Made by a program: the position numbers and the translations under genes. A model generated the notes under the pieces. That model was not told the origin of the DNA. It ran no database searches and saw only the letters and a list, made by a program, of their open reading frames with translations. A stretch of 41,585 nt of DNA from Blautia sp. (GTDB lineage: Bacteria > Bacillota > Clostridia > Lachnospirales > Lachnospiraceae): assembly GCA_017475035.1 (NCBI GenBank), contig JAFVGK010000168.1:1-41585 (forward strand), in the 5' to 3' direction. Of this stretch, positions 30,757-39,324 are shown piece by piece. The stretch's first letter is position 1; each line of letters begins with the position of its first letter.

Positions 30757-31197
30757 ATGTTAATGCCCAGTATTTTTGGTGATAGTTTATTTGATGACTG
30801 GTTTGATTTCCCGGATTTCCGTGACCTGGACAAAGCAGAGAGAAAGCTTTATGGCCGTCATGCAGACCGGCTGATGAAGACGGATGTTCATGAAGCGGAT
30901 GACCATTATGAAGTAGATATTGATCTTCCTGGCTTCAAGAAGGATGACCTGCATCTGGAATTGAAGGACGGCTATCTGACAGTATCAGCTGCTAAAGAAC
31001 AGGAGACGGAGAAGAAAGGCAAAGCTCTTCGTAAGGAACGTTTTGAAGGAGCAATGCAGCGGACATATTTCGTGGGCAAGGAGCTGACAGAGGAGGATAT
31101 CAAAGCAAAATTTGAACATGGTGTTCTTAGCCTGACGATTCCGAAGAAGGAAGCCCCGAAGGTTCCGGAGAAGAAGTATATTGCTATTGAGGGGTAG
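30757..31197 (+). CDS. Hsp20/alpha-crystallin small heat-shock protein
   Basis: A 146-residue small heat-shock protein: short N-terminal arm (SIFGDSLFDDWFDFPDF), then the alpha-crystallin domain (TDVHEADDHYEVDIDLPGFK, DLHLELKDGYLTVSA, GVLSLTIPKKE) and a C-terminal extension. It acts as an ATP-independent holdase preventing aggregation. AAAGGAGGTAACG precedes the ATG. A perfect promoter with a CIRCE site upstream places it under HrcA control, which is less common for hsp20 than for the groESL and dnaK operons. Confidence 0.93.
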   Translation: MLMPSIFGDSLFDDWFDFPDFRDLDKAERKLYGRHADRLMKTDVHEADDHYEVDIDLPGFKKDDLHLELKDGYLTVSAAKEQETEKKGKALRKERFEGAMQRTYFVGKELTEEDIKAKFEHGVLSLTIPKKEAPKVPEKKYIAIEG

Positions 31198-31229
31198 GCG
31201 GTAATACAATTGAAATAGCTGAATAGGTT

Positions 31230-31268
31230 GAGCCGCAGTGGAAAGAAGTATTCCGCTGCGGCTCTTTG
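31230..31268 (+). terminator. Hsp20 terminator
   Basis: GAGCCGCAG pairs perfectly with CTGCGGCTC; the inner TGGAA/TTCCG lies at the loop. Only TTTGC follows, so termination may be moderate. It also separates Hsp20 from the opposing minus-strand cluster. Confidence 0.65.
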
Positions 31269-31543
31269 CAAGTGTGATTGTTTTATAAGTGATTACCTCA
31301 TGGATCGCCTGTTACTACGGCAGCCGCGCCATTTTCGTACCGTATTCCTCATCCGGCGCGTCCAGCAACAGGATGCTTCCCGGTCATAGCCTGGTACCTC
31401 GTATCCCTTGTCTTCCAGTGTTTTTCTCTTCTCATGATCATAAATATCGTATAAACGCGTTTGGGGAACCTCCATTATTTATTCCTTTGTATGGTAACCT
31501 CTTCCGTAAGGGTTGTCAACGATTCCTTCCAGCTCCTCAATGA
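31269..31543. other. Degraded end of the minus-strand cluster
   Basis: Short minus-strand frames are present (one reads MEVPQTRLYDIYDHEKRKTL, another ILLLDAPDEEYGTKMARLP) but none is convincing alone. Together they may be a frameshifted remnant of a small gene. I do not recognise it. Confidence 0.35.
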
Positions 31544-31636
31544 TCACAGTTTTTCCATATTCTCACAGATGAGGGCAGTCCGCTCATCATCCTTCCGTGC
31601 CTGCATCGCCTCGTTGTCGGTTCTGGTCCTATTCAT
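31544..31636 (-). pseudogene. 30-codon duplicate of the adenylation-gene start
   Basis: This frame encodes MNRTRTDNEAMQARKDDERT then ALICENMEKL and a stop. It is a diverged copy of the first residues of the adenylation gene at 32522-33451 (MNKTRTVNEVMQAWKDDERT). The bases upstream of both starts are also alike (TGTCAGGAACATG..GCGT.ACG). It shows that the [condensation end plus adenylation start] unit was once tandemly duplicated. Confidence 0.75.
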
Positions 31637-32582
31637 CGTCACGCCGCATGTTCCTGACAAGTCTGTTCACAAAGGATATGACTGTCTCATTCCCGAATCT
31701 CCTGCTCTCATACATGCAGACGATGCGGATCCTGTCCCCTGTCATCACACACACCCTGGCTTCCTTGGAACTGCGCCTGATGATTTTTGCTGTCTCTGCC
31801 TCGGCGAAGGGGGTCAGATCTGTCACGATCAAATCGGTCCCGGCGACCTGCGGCGGCTGGATATCCAGAACAAAACCGCCTTCCGTTCGTTCAGGATACC
31901 GGTAAGCCCATCCATATTCCCGGCTCCTGGCCAGCTGCAGCTGGATCCGGGACAGTTCCGTATCTTTTTCATAGATAAAGGGAAAGCCGCAGGCAAACAT
32001 TCCGAAAAGCTCGTTATCTGCCGTCAGAATGTCCGGTCTGCCGTCAGCCGTAGTAAAAAAGCAGGCTCTGTCTTTTCGCGTAAATTCACAGATGACCCGT
32101 CCGAATGCCGCATGGATATATGTGGCAACCGTAACCTTGCTTCTGCGGCAGTACGCCAGGATCTTTCCGGTGTCGGCTTTGGAGATCCATGTCGTGTGGA
32201 CCATGAGGCCTTCGCCCGATGGCAGTTCCTCCGTACGGCCCGGTCTGAAAAGCGTTTTCTCCACGCCTGTCATACAGGCCCAATATCGATCAGCCTCAGC
32301 CCGCAGCCGTTCCATGGTACCGTAACAGGATCTGACGGCGATACTGTCATCCGTCAGGCAGCCGTCATCGAACAGTTCTCGCTTTAAACGGCCAAGGGAT
32401 AAGGCATCCATGATGAGATGCGACCACATGATAAAGAGCATATACTCCTCATCCTTTGTCCTGATCAGACCGCCGGCGATAAGGGCGCGGCCTTCTTCAA
32501 AGCCCTTCGCTGCCCACAGGTTTACCAGCGTCCGTAAATAATTCTCCTTCTTTGCCATAGACCTGCTGTCCACATAGAACAT
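31629..32582 (-). pseudogene. Condensation-domain protein lacking its N-terminal part
   Basis: The 317-residue frame starts MFYVDSRSMAKKENYL, which aligns with the middle of the N-lobe of the other condensation domains here (MFYADIRG, LFYADLRE). About 100 N-terminal residues are missing. The active-site motif is present as SHLIMDA (usual form HxxxDG, here the Gly is Ala). The C-lobe is complete (VTVATYIHAAFGRVICEF, NELFGMFACGFPFIYE). The frame also runs on upstream as RDPQAQ directly into the truncated adenylation gene, showing that a deletion joined the two. It overlaps the 30-codon adenylation copy by 8 bases. Probably non-functional or altered. Confidence 0.65.
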
Positions 32583-33451
32583 CTGCGCCTGCGGATCTCT
32601 GACGATCCATATCCGGCGATCAGCTGTCCGCGGGTCCTGCCTGTTATGATGGCTGCCGCCTGTTCTGTAAGCTTCTCACCTGAGGTGCATATCCTTTTGA
32701 GCTGCCGGAGAGCATCAGCAAACGTCTCATCCTCAATGTATCTGAGGAGCATGGACGGCGTAGCTGAAAGGGCATCTGCTTTATTCCGCATTATGCATTC
32801 CCCTAAACGCGCAGGCGACTGCCTTTCTTCCTGAGAAGCGATGATCAGCGTCAATCCGTTTCTGACAGACGAGATCATGTCATACAAAGAAAAGGAATAC
32901 GCATAATTCAGCAGGCTGACAACCCTGCGGCAGTTTTTCAACGTATAGCTGATCATGACATTTTCTTCAAAAGGCGATGTATAATTGAACAATACCTCAT
33001 GAGCCACAGATAAGCCTTTCGGCCTGCCGGTGCTGCCGGAAGTGTAATACACACAGCATTCATCCTCTCCCGAAACGACCGGGAGTTCCACGGAGCCCGT
33101 CCCGTCTGCCGTCAGTCTTCTGTATACCTCCGGCTTTATGGTCAATACCGCTCTGCAGTCCGAACAGATGCATTCTATCCTTTCCTCCGGCCACGAAGAA
33201 TCCACCGGGACACAGACACCGCCGGCATACAGCACCCCGAACATGGCCGTCACAAATTCGATCCCGGGATCAAGACACAGCACGATTCTTTCGCCCTTTG
33301 AAATGCCTCCGGAAACGAGCGCGCCCGCGATCCTTTGTGAGAGACGGATCAGGCCGGCAAAGGACAGTTCCTTATCCTCACAGATGAGAGCCGTCCTCTC
33401 ATCGTCCTTCCATGCCTGCATCACCTCGTTGACAGTTCTGGTCTTATTCAT
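32522..33451 (-). pseudogene. Adenylation (AMP-binding) gene truncated after motif A5
   Basis: The frame encodes the first 285 or so residues of an adenylation domain: A2-like region YAGGVCVPVDSSWPEERI, A3 YYTSGSTGRPKGLSVAH, A4 region SLLNYAYSFSLYDMIS, and A5-like IAGYGSSEI. Immediately after, the sequence becomes out-of-frame with the following condensation gene (RRRRCSMWTAG..). The second half with motifs A6-A10, including the catalytic Lys, is missing. The deletion breakpoint is near 32590. The gene starts 39 bases after the C-PCP-C gene. A working enzyme is unlikely. Confidence 0.75.
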
Positions 33452-33492
33452 CGTTACGCCTCATGTTCCTGACACGTCTGTCCATTTTTCGC

Positions 33493-36435
33493 TTATCCTT
33501 CCAGATCCTCCAGGATCACCGCTTTCCATCGGTCAAAAATGCGTTCTACGACGTCTCTGTCGATCTTATCGGAATCATAGGCATAATTGACCGTGAACTG
33601 TCCGGATGGGTTTATGAAGATCATCAGGCCGTCGATCTGGTGCTTTGCTATCTCCTTCGTTTGGAGAATCGTCGTCAGTCTCGCATTGACTGCACCTTCC
33701 CTGACCCAGGGCCCGTCTTCCTTAATAAAATTGGTCATGTCGACAATGATCTCGTGGCCGCTGCACTTTTTGAACGCTTCGCCTTCCATATGCAGAACCC
33801 AGTCATATTCCATACCCCGGCAGATCTTCTGCAGGCTGTCGCTCAGCGAATCTCCGCGTGTATAGACAAACGGGAACCGGTTCATGAAGTTTCCCGTAAG
33901 CTGATCATCTGTCGTGACAACGCTGCTTCGCCCGCTTTCGATCGTCAGTACACAGATGTTTTCTGTATCAAGTACCGCGCACAGAGCCTGTCCGAGAGTG
34001 TTATGCAGATAGGCCGATAAGGTCACTCCCTGACGGCTGCAGTACATTTTCAGCATGTCGCCTCTGACTTTGCCGAGCCACCGGTTACGGTAGATCATTC
34101 CCTGTCCCGATCCTGCCGGGGGCGTAAGCCTCGTCAGATCTCCGACGGTTCTCATCACTTCCTTCCAGTAGCCCATCTCCGAAGAGCCGTCTCTTTGTGT
34201 GATGTTCCTGAAATAGGCCTGGATCAGTTCCGCATCCCCGGTCAGCTTCTCATCGGAAAGCAGTTCTTCGCTGATCCGTTTCACTCCGATGCCGTCCAAT
34301 ATACCATGGCTGTAGCGCAGGAAGAGATAGAATTTTTCGTCATCCGCCCGAATCAGTCCGGCCTCCATCAGGGGGGCTCCCTCTTTCCTGCCTTTTTCTG
34401 CCATCATGCGCATCAACTGGCGTAGATAATCTTCCTGCGCCTGCGACAATGCATCCTGCTGCGGCGAACGGTCCCTCAGCCCGCGTATATCCGCATAAAA
34501 CATGCGTTCCGGGTTCTTTCTGGTCACGACGAGCAAGGGCTTTCCTTCGTCCGTGTAAACCACAGCGGTCCTCAGCATCTGCCTGGCCGCGCAGAGCTTG
34601 TCATATCTTTCTCTGATTTTCTGCGGATCCAGCTTTCCATTGAACAGTTGAAGTTCAGGAAGCGCATACGTACAGCCGTTATATCGTTCGTAGAATCTGC
34701 GGTTATCGTAGGTCACGGGATAGACGGCCTCCACGTTATCCCATCCGATCTTCTTCTCAACAGCCGCCCGATCGGACATCGTCAGACTGTATTCCCAGCC
34801 CGGCACATGCCCGTCTCCACGGGACTCATCTTCACAGGACTCCAGTACCTGCGCCAGCTGTCTGATCTCCGGCAGCACAAAGATCCATTTGATTTTCAGT
34901 TCCATTCCCCTGGACTGAAGCTCAGTGATAACCCTCATCGCCAGGATCGAGTCTCCCCCCAGATCAAAGAAGCTGTCGTTCCTGCCCACAGGCCGGCCTG
35001 GCTTAAGCACGTCTTCAAACACCTGGCATAACAGCGTTTCCTGAACAGTCTCAGGGGCTTCATAGACCCTGGTCTGGTCTTCGCCGACCTCGGGCAGCGC
35101 CTGCCGGTCGGGCTTCGTTTCTGTCACCATATGGATTATCCTCTCTGCCGCCTCTCTGAACCGTCCGGAGAGCGTATCGATCACGGTCGGGTCACAGGCT
35201 TCTGTGTTGAAATAGCTGGAGATATTATAGTTACCGCCCGGTGTGATCAGGAAGGTCACGTCATTTTCATGCTGGTGAAACGATGTCTCATCCACCACGC
35301 CGTCCATATAATACGTTTCAATACGGCCTGTCACCTCAGGCTCATCCGGACCGCTGAAATTCATGACGTCCATGATCACTGTCCGTCTTCGCTTGTCCGG
35401 GTCACGGAAGCCCTCCCCAAGCCAGTCCAGGTCAATATGTTCATGATCCAGACCCGAAAGCAGCTGCGACTGGCAGTCGGCCGGACTCTCTCCGGCTCTG
35501 TACAGTATGGGGAACCTGGTCATATACATCCCCGTAAGATCCGGATCATCCGTCAGTTCGTTTCCCCGGCCTTTTCCAGTCATAAGAAAACAGACTTCAT
35601 TCGTATCGCACAGTTCCGTCATCGCTGTTCCGATCATGGCTGTAAAAAAGGCGGTCATGGTGACACGTCGTTCCCTGCAGTATGCCCGGATCCTTTCCCC
35701 CAGCTTATGTCCCAGCCATTTTCTGCGGATCACCGCATACCACGATGGCCGGAAGCTGTCCGTGACCGGCAGCTGTGTAAGGCTCTTTATATTTCCCAGT
35801 GTCTTTTTCCAGAAGGATAACGAAGGATCCCCCACTGAACGCAGGCGCCTGTAACAGGCCCGTACCGTTTCATCATCGGCGCTGACCGCCTCGTCGCTCT
35901 CCAGTTCGCGGACGATGCGGTACAGGCCTGTGCCGTCCAAAACATAATGGGAACAGATCATCCATCTGACATACTGCCTGTCAGACACTCTGATATACCC
36001 CAGGTGGATCAGCGGCCCGCCCTCCGTGAGGCCTGCGTCAAGACGCTTTTGTGTAAGTGTTCTCAGATACTCCTTCTGCCCGTCTGACAGGCCGTTTTTA
36101 CCGGCAGCTTCCCCGTCAGCCATCTCCCTGAGATCTGCATAAAACAGCTCATTGTCCGTTTTCCGGAGCACAGCCAGTACAGGATCCTTGTATTCCGGAA
36201 TAAACATCGTCATACGAAGCGCCTGCCTTTTTGAAGCAAGCTCTTTGAATCTTTCCTTCAACCGGGTAATATCAAGAGCGGTATCTGTGTCAATGATCTG
36301 AATATTGACATTGTACCAGGTTTTATCCCCGGTATACCGGTGATGATCTCTGGATGACGGTATCATTTCGTAAATATCGGTGATCTCTCCGGCATCTGTG
36401 CGTTTTTTTATTTCTTCAAGCTTTCCCTGTATCAT
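33493..36435 (-). CDS. C-PCP-C non-ribosomal peptide synthetase-like protein
   Basis: A 980-residue protein with a condensation-like domain (about 35-435; active site SHYVLDG, His163), a peptidyl carrier protein (about 462-535; DLGGDSI, phosphopantetheine Ser496), and a second condensation-like domain (about 565-975; SHGILDG, His710). Both active sites have Ser in place of the first His of HHxxxDG and keep the second catalytic His. There is no adenylation domain in the chain, so a stand-alone adenylation enzyme must load the carrier. The ATG overlaps the glycosyltransferase stop (ATGA), so translation is coupled. It ends LEDLEG; a neighbouring frame shows a further short tail like that of the other condensation protein. 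No thioesterase follows. Confidence 0.88.
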   Translation of the reverse strand: MIQGKLEEIKKRTDAGEITDIYEMIPSSRDHHRYTGDKTWYNVNIQIIDTDTALDITRLKERFKELASKRQALRMTMFIPEYKDPVLAVLRKTDNELFYADLREMADGEAAGKNGLSDGQKEYLRTLTQKRLDAGLTEGGPLIHLGYIRVSDRQYVRWMICSHYVLDGTGLYRIVRELESDEAVSADDETVRACYRRLRSVGDPSLSFWKKTLGNIKSLTQLPVTDSFRPSWYAVIRRKWLGHKLGERIRAYCRERRVTMTAFFTAMIGTAMTELCDTNEVCFLMTGKGRGNELTDDPDLTGMYMTRFPILYRAGESPADCQSQLLSGLDHEHIDLDWLGEGFRDPDKRRRTVIMDVMNFSGPDEPEVTGRIETYYMDGVVDETSFHQHENDVTFLITPGGNYNISSYFNTEACDPTVIDTLSGRFREAAERIIHMVTETKPDRQALPEVGEDQTRVYEAPETVQETLLCQVFEDVLKPGRPVGRNDSFFDLGGDSILAMRVITELQSRGMELKIKWIFVLPEIRQLAQVLESCEDESRGDGHVPGWEYSLTMSDRAAVEKKIGWDNVEAVYPVTYDNRRFYERYNGCTYALPELQLFNGKLDPQKIRERYDKLCAARQMLRTAVVYTDEGKPLLVVTRKNPERMFYADIRGLRDRSPQQDALSQAQEDYLRQLMRMMAEKGRKEGAPLMEAGLIRADDEKFYLFLRYSHGILDGIGVKRISEELLSDEKLTGDAELIQAYFRNITQRDGSSEMGYWKEVMRTVGDLTRLTPPAGSGQGMIYRNRWLGKVRGDMLKMYCSRQGVTLSAYLHNTLGQALCAVLDTENICVLTIESGRSSVVTTDDQLTGNFMNRFPFVYTRGDSLSDSLQKICRGMEYDWVLHMEGEAFKKCSGHEIIVDMTNFIKEDGPWVREGAVNARLTTILQTKEIAKHQIDGLMIFINPSGQFTVNYAYDSDKIDRDVVERIFDRWKAVILEDLEG

Positions 36436-37823
36436 CTGAATAACCTTGTTTTAAGCCAGCTGACCGCACTGTCAGAAAGAAAATGTCCATCCCAGGAGAT
36501 CAGGATCGTGGTGTCTTTCCCGGTATCGAACAGGGTAATGCGGTACCTGACTTCGTCGGCGCCAAATCCTCTGAGCTCCTCCACCATTATATATCCGTCC
36601 ACGGTCTTTGACATCCTGTCCTCATCATACCCTGAAATACTTACGCTGAGGACCTCCGGCGACGCGTCTTTGGTGACGATCCCTCTGAAACAGTTATCAG
36701 GATCCGGAAGCAGCCGTAATCCGCTGTATTCCGATGCGGTATTCTTCACCTTCTCCTGAATGAGTGCCTTGTCTGTCCTCCCGGAATGGATCTTCATATG
36801 CTTCCACTCAGGCTCTCCGAAGGCTTCGGCTTCATCAGGAAAAGCCGCAAGCACCGCCGCGGCCAGAGAAACCCCTTCACCGCCGTCAAACCGGCGATCC
36901 GACCTCATGACCTGCATATCCCTCAGTCCGGATGATATATAGTGAGCGATCTCCATACGCAGCGCAGCGCTCACATCGGTGACGCGCATCATGATCGACA
37001 TGGCCTGGCTGATCTGGATCCACATCCAGTTATTTATATCCGGAAAATCCGTGTTTCTGAAGGAACTCAGTCTGTCCATGAAACGCTTCAGTCCTGTCCA
37101 GTACCTTCCGGGATCCCGTGCCCTGGACTGAAAAACACTGTCCTCCCTGATGTAATAGACATAGCCCTTCGTTTTCGGCAATAAAAGGATCTGCCTGGCC
37201 CGTGAAGCTGCCTCAAAGACATAATTTCCGTCGCAGAATGAGGCGCCCGGTGTCTGATCAAATTCGACGCCGCAGGATCTGATAAAGGAGGCTTTGTAGC
37301 CCCAGCTCCATACGTTTATAAAAAGTCCTTCAAGGGCGTCGCAGATCCTTATGTCGCCATGATCCAGGATCTCCTGTGAATCGCAGGGGAGCTTCGCTTC
37401 AAAAAAAGCCCGCTTTTGACGGGCATTGCAAAGTCCTTCGGCGACGCAGGGAAAAACTGCCATGTCCGCGCCGGTCTTTTTCAGCTGATCCGCGACCTTG
37501 ACAGTAAATCCGGGCGTGAGTTCGTCATCGCCATCCAGCCAGAAGATATAGTCGCCCCCCGCTGTTTTAAGCAGGATATTGCGCACTGCGCCAAGACAGC
37601 GTGCAGGTTCTTTTACATCCAGTACCCTGGCAAAAGCAGTTCCCTGTGTTATGTCAGTGATCGTTTTGAGATACGCCTCAGGCATATTGTGAACCGCTAT
37701 GAGCCATTCCAGCTCATAGCGGGGAGATTCCTGGGCCTTCACAGAATGAAGCGCCCGTTCGACATATTCCGGCGCCATCTCATAAAGCGGCGTCAATATT
37801 GATATTTTTTCTCTGGCTTCCAT
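36432..37823 (-). CDS. Family 2 glycosyltransferase with an additional C-terminal region
   Basis: A 463-residue protein. The N-terminal 230 residues are a GT-A fold: ISILTPLYEMAPEYVERALH, then AVRNILLKTAGGDYIFWLDGDD, with the DGDD (D-x-D-like) sugar-nucleotide/metal motif near residue 98. Residues about 235-340 are helical. The last 120 residues (SEYSGLRLLPDPDNCFRG, VRYRITLFDTGKDTTILISW, LSDSAVSWLKTRLF) look like the C-terminal strand-helix end of the cluster's condensation domains, though this is only a resemblance. It lies inside the NRPS-like operon with a nine-base gap before and a four-base overlap after, so it is very probably part of the pathway, glycosylating the product or a carrier-bound intermediate. 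Confidence 0.85.
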   Translation of the reverse strand: MEAREKISILTPLYEMAPEYVERALHSVKAQESPRYELEWLIAVHNMPEAYLKTITDITQGTAFARVLDVKEPARCLGAVRNILLKTAGGDYIFWLDGDDELTPGFTVKVADQLKKTGADMAVFPCVAEGLCNARQKRAFFEAKLPCDSQEILDHGDIRICDALEGLFINVWSWGYKASFIRSCGVEFDQTPGASFCDGNYVFEAASRARQILLLPKTKGYVYYIREDSVFQSRARDPGRYWTGLKRFMDRLSSFRNTDFPDINNWMWIQISQAMSIMMRVTDVSAALRMEIAHYISSGLRDMQVMRSDRRFDGGEGVSLAAAVLAAFPDEAEAFGEPEWKHMKIHSGRTDKALIQEKVKNTASEYSGLRLLPDPDNCFRGIVTKDASPEVLSVSISGYDEDRMSKTVDGYIMVEELRGFGADEVRYRITLFDTGKDTTILISWDGHFLSDSAVSWLKTRLFR

Positions 37824-37832
37824 ACCTTCCCA

Positions 37833-39320
37833 TCAGATTTCTATTTCCTTCAGCGCGCTTCGCTGAAGTTTGCCGCTGACATTTACGGGCATTTCCGGAA
37901 TGCGCCGGATAAAAGCCGGTATCATATAGTACGGCAGATTTTCAGCGATATGTGTGCGGATCAGTACTTCCGGAATATCTCCGTCTGCCGTATAAAAACC
38001 GCAGAGAACCTGTTTTCCCCTGACTTCTCTCACAGTCACTGCCGCCTGGAGGATTCCAGGCGTGCCGCCCATCACATTTTCGATCTCCTCCGGGGCCATC
38101 CTGAGGCCGTGTATCTTGATCATATTATCCATCCGGCCGGCCAGCCGAAAGGTTCCGTCCGCAGTCTTTATCGCCGCGTCTCCCGTACGGTACAGTCTGC
38201 CCAATGTCTCATGAACCATATATCTTTCATCTGTAAGCTGACTGTCCGCCAGATAATATCCGTCTTCAGGTGATATGCCTCCCAGCATCAGTTCGCCTGT
38301 TTCCCCTGCCGGAAGCTCGTTCATGTCCTCGTCCATGATATAGATCGCGGTCGTAGGCCATATCTTCCAGTCAGGCTCCTGTGGACCGGTAAAGATGCGC
38401 TGGGCCACCCCGAACATCTCGGTCGCCCCGTAGGTATCAAAGATCCTGATCCCGGGGATCTTTTTCCTGAGCTCCTCCGCCATGATCGGCGTTACGGCTT
38501 CACCGCTCAGGCACACACCTGTGATCCCTTTCGAAGCCTGGGCAAACACAGGGTTTTCCATGTAGCGGATCATACCTGATATGGTAAAGCTGATCCACTC
38601 CACTTTGTCCCGGATGATCCTGGCTGCGATCGCGTCTATAGACGTCAGCTCCTTTTCAGAAAGAATGACCGATGTCCTGCCGATAAGTAAGTTCGCAAAC
38701 ATCATCCCCGACGTCGCCGCGAAGGACATATTGTACATCAGCATATACCTTTCGTACGTATCATTCAGCTGAAGCACCTCCACATTCTCCCGCGAGAATA
38801 CCATGCCCAGCACCATACGATGGGACAGCACGGCGCCTTTAGGAGTTCCGGTACTTCCGGAGGTGTACAGATACGCACAGGGATCAGTCTCTGCAGGAAC
38901 AGGCCCGGAAAACGCAGCTTCACAGCCATCCTCAGGCTGTTCCAGAAGCGCCTTCAGCTTTTCCTCTGTCAGAATGACCGCTGCCCCGCACTCCTCAGCG
39001 ACAGCCCTTATCCGGTCTTCAGGCCAGAGCAGCGTCATCGGCACATAGATGTAATTGCCGAGCATAGCCGCCGCTGCCGCGGTTACATAACCGATCCCCG
39101 GATCCATAAGGACCGCGACAGGAGCGCCAGGCTCTATCCCCTCCTTTCGAAGGCATGAAACGACCTTTGAGGCGTCAGCCAGGAGTTCCCTGAACGAAAT
39201 GCTGTTTTCTAAGGTAATGGCAGCCTCTGTTTCTGAATCTTTCAACAGCATCAGAACTTCACCGACGGTTCCGAGACCGCCGGGAACTGTTTTTTTCCAA
39301 TTATATTCAAATTTTTTCAT
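37833..39320 (-). CDS. Stand-alone amino-acid adenylation (AMP-binding) enzyme
   Basis: I start at ATG 39320 (MKKFEYNWKK), four bases after the stop of the preceding gene; an earlier ATG would overlap that gene. The 495-residue product has the full set of adenylation motifs: A3 YLYTSGSTGTPKGAVLSH, A5 IFDTYGATEMFG, A7 YRTGDAAIKT, A8 FRLAGRMDNMIKIHGLRM, and A10 NVSGKLQRSAL with the catalytic Lys. No carrier domain is attached, so it resembles DltA-like or free-standing NRPS enzymes that activate one acyl acid and pass it to a separate carrier. The pocket region LMYNMSFAATSGMMF lacks the canonical Asp, so the substrate may not be a standard alpha-amino acid; this is tentative. The likely carrier is in the C-PCP-C protein. 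Confidence 0.9.
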   Translation of the reverse strand: MKKFEYNWKKTVPGGLGTVGEVLMLLKDSETEAAITLENSISFRELLADASKVVSCLRKEGIEPGAPVAVLMDPGIGYVTAAAAAMLGNYIYVPMTLLWPEDRIRAVAEECGAAVILTEEKLKALLEQPEDGCEAAFSGPVPAETDPCAYLYTSGSTGTPKGAVLSHRMVLGMVFSRENVEVLQLNDTYERYMLMYNMSFAATSGMMFANLLIGRTSVILSEKELTSIDAIAARIIRDKVEWISFTISGMIRYMENPVFAQASKGITGVCLSGEAVTPIMAEELRKKIPGIRIFDTYGATEMFGVAQRIFTGPQEPDWKIWPTTAIYIMDEDMNELPAGETGELMLGGISPEDGYYLADSQLTDERYMVHETLGRLYRTGDAAIKTADGTFRLAGRMDNMIKIHGLRMAPEEIENVMGGTPGILQAAVTVREVRGKQVLCGFYTADGDIPEVLIRTHIAENLPYYMIPAFIRRIPEMPVNVSGKLQRSALKEIEI

Positions 39321-39324
39321 TTCT

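Noticed and set aside
31461-32387. 308-codon plus-strand frame at the end of the NRPS-like cluster
   Set aside because: Antisense to the headless condensation gene, which matches its family on the minus strand.
33138-35820. Several plus-strand frames of 100-230 codons in the NRPS-like region
   Set aside because: All are antisense to condensation or adenylation domains with clear motifs on the minus strand.
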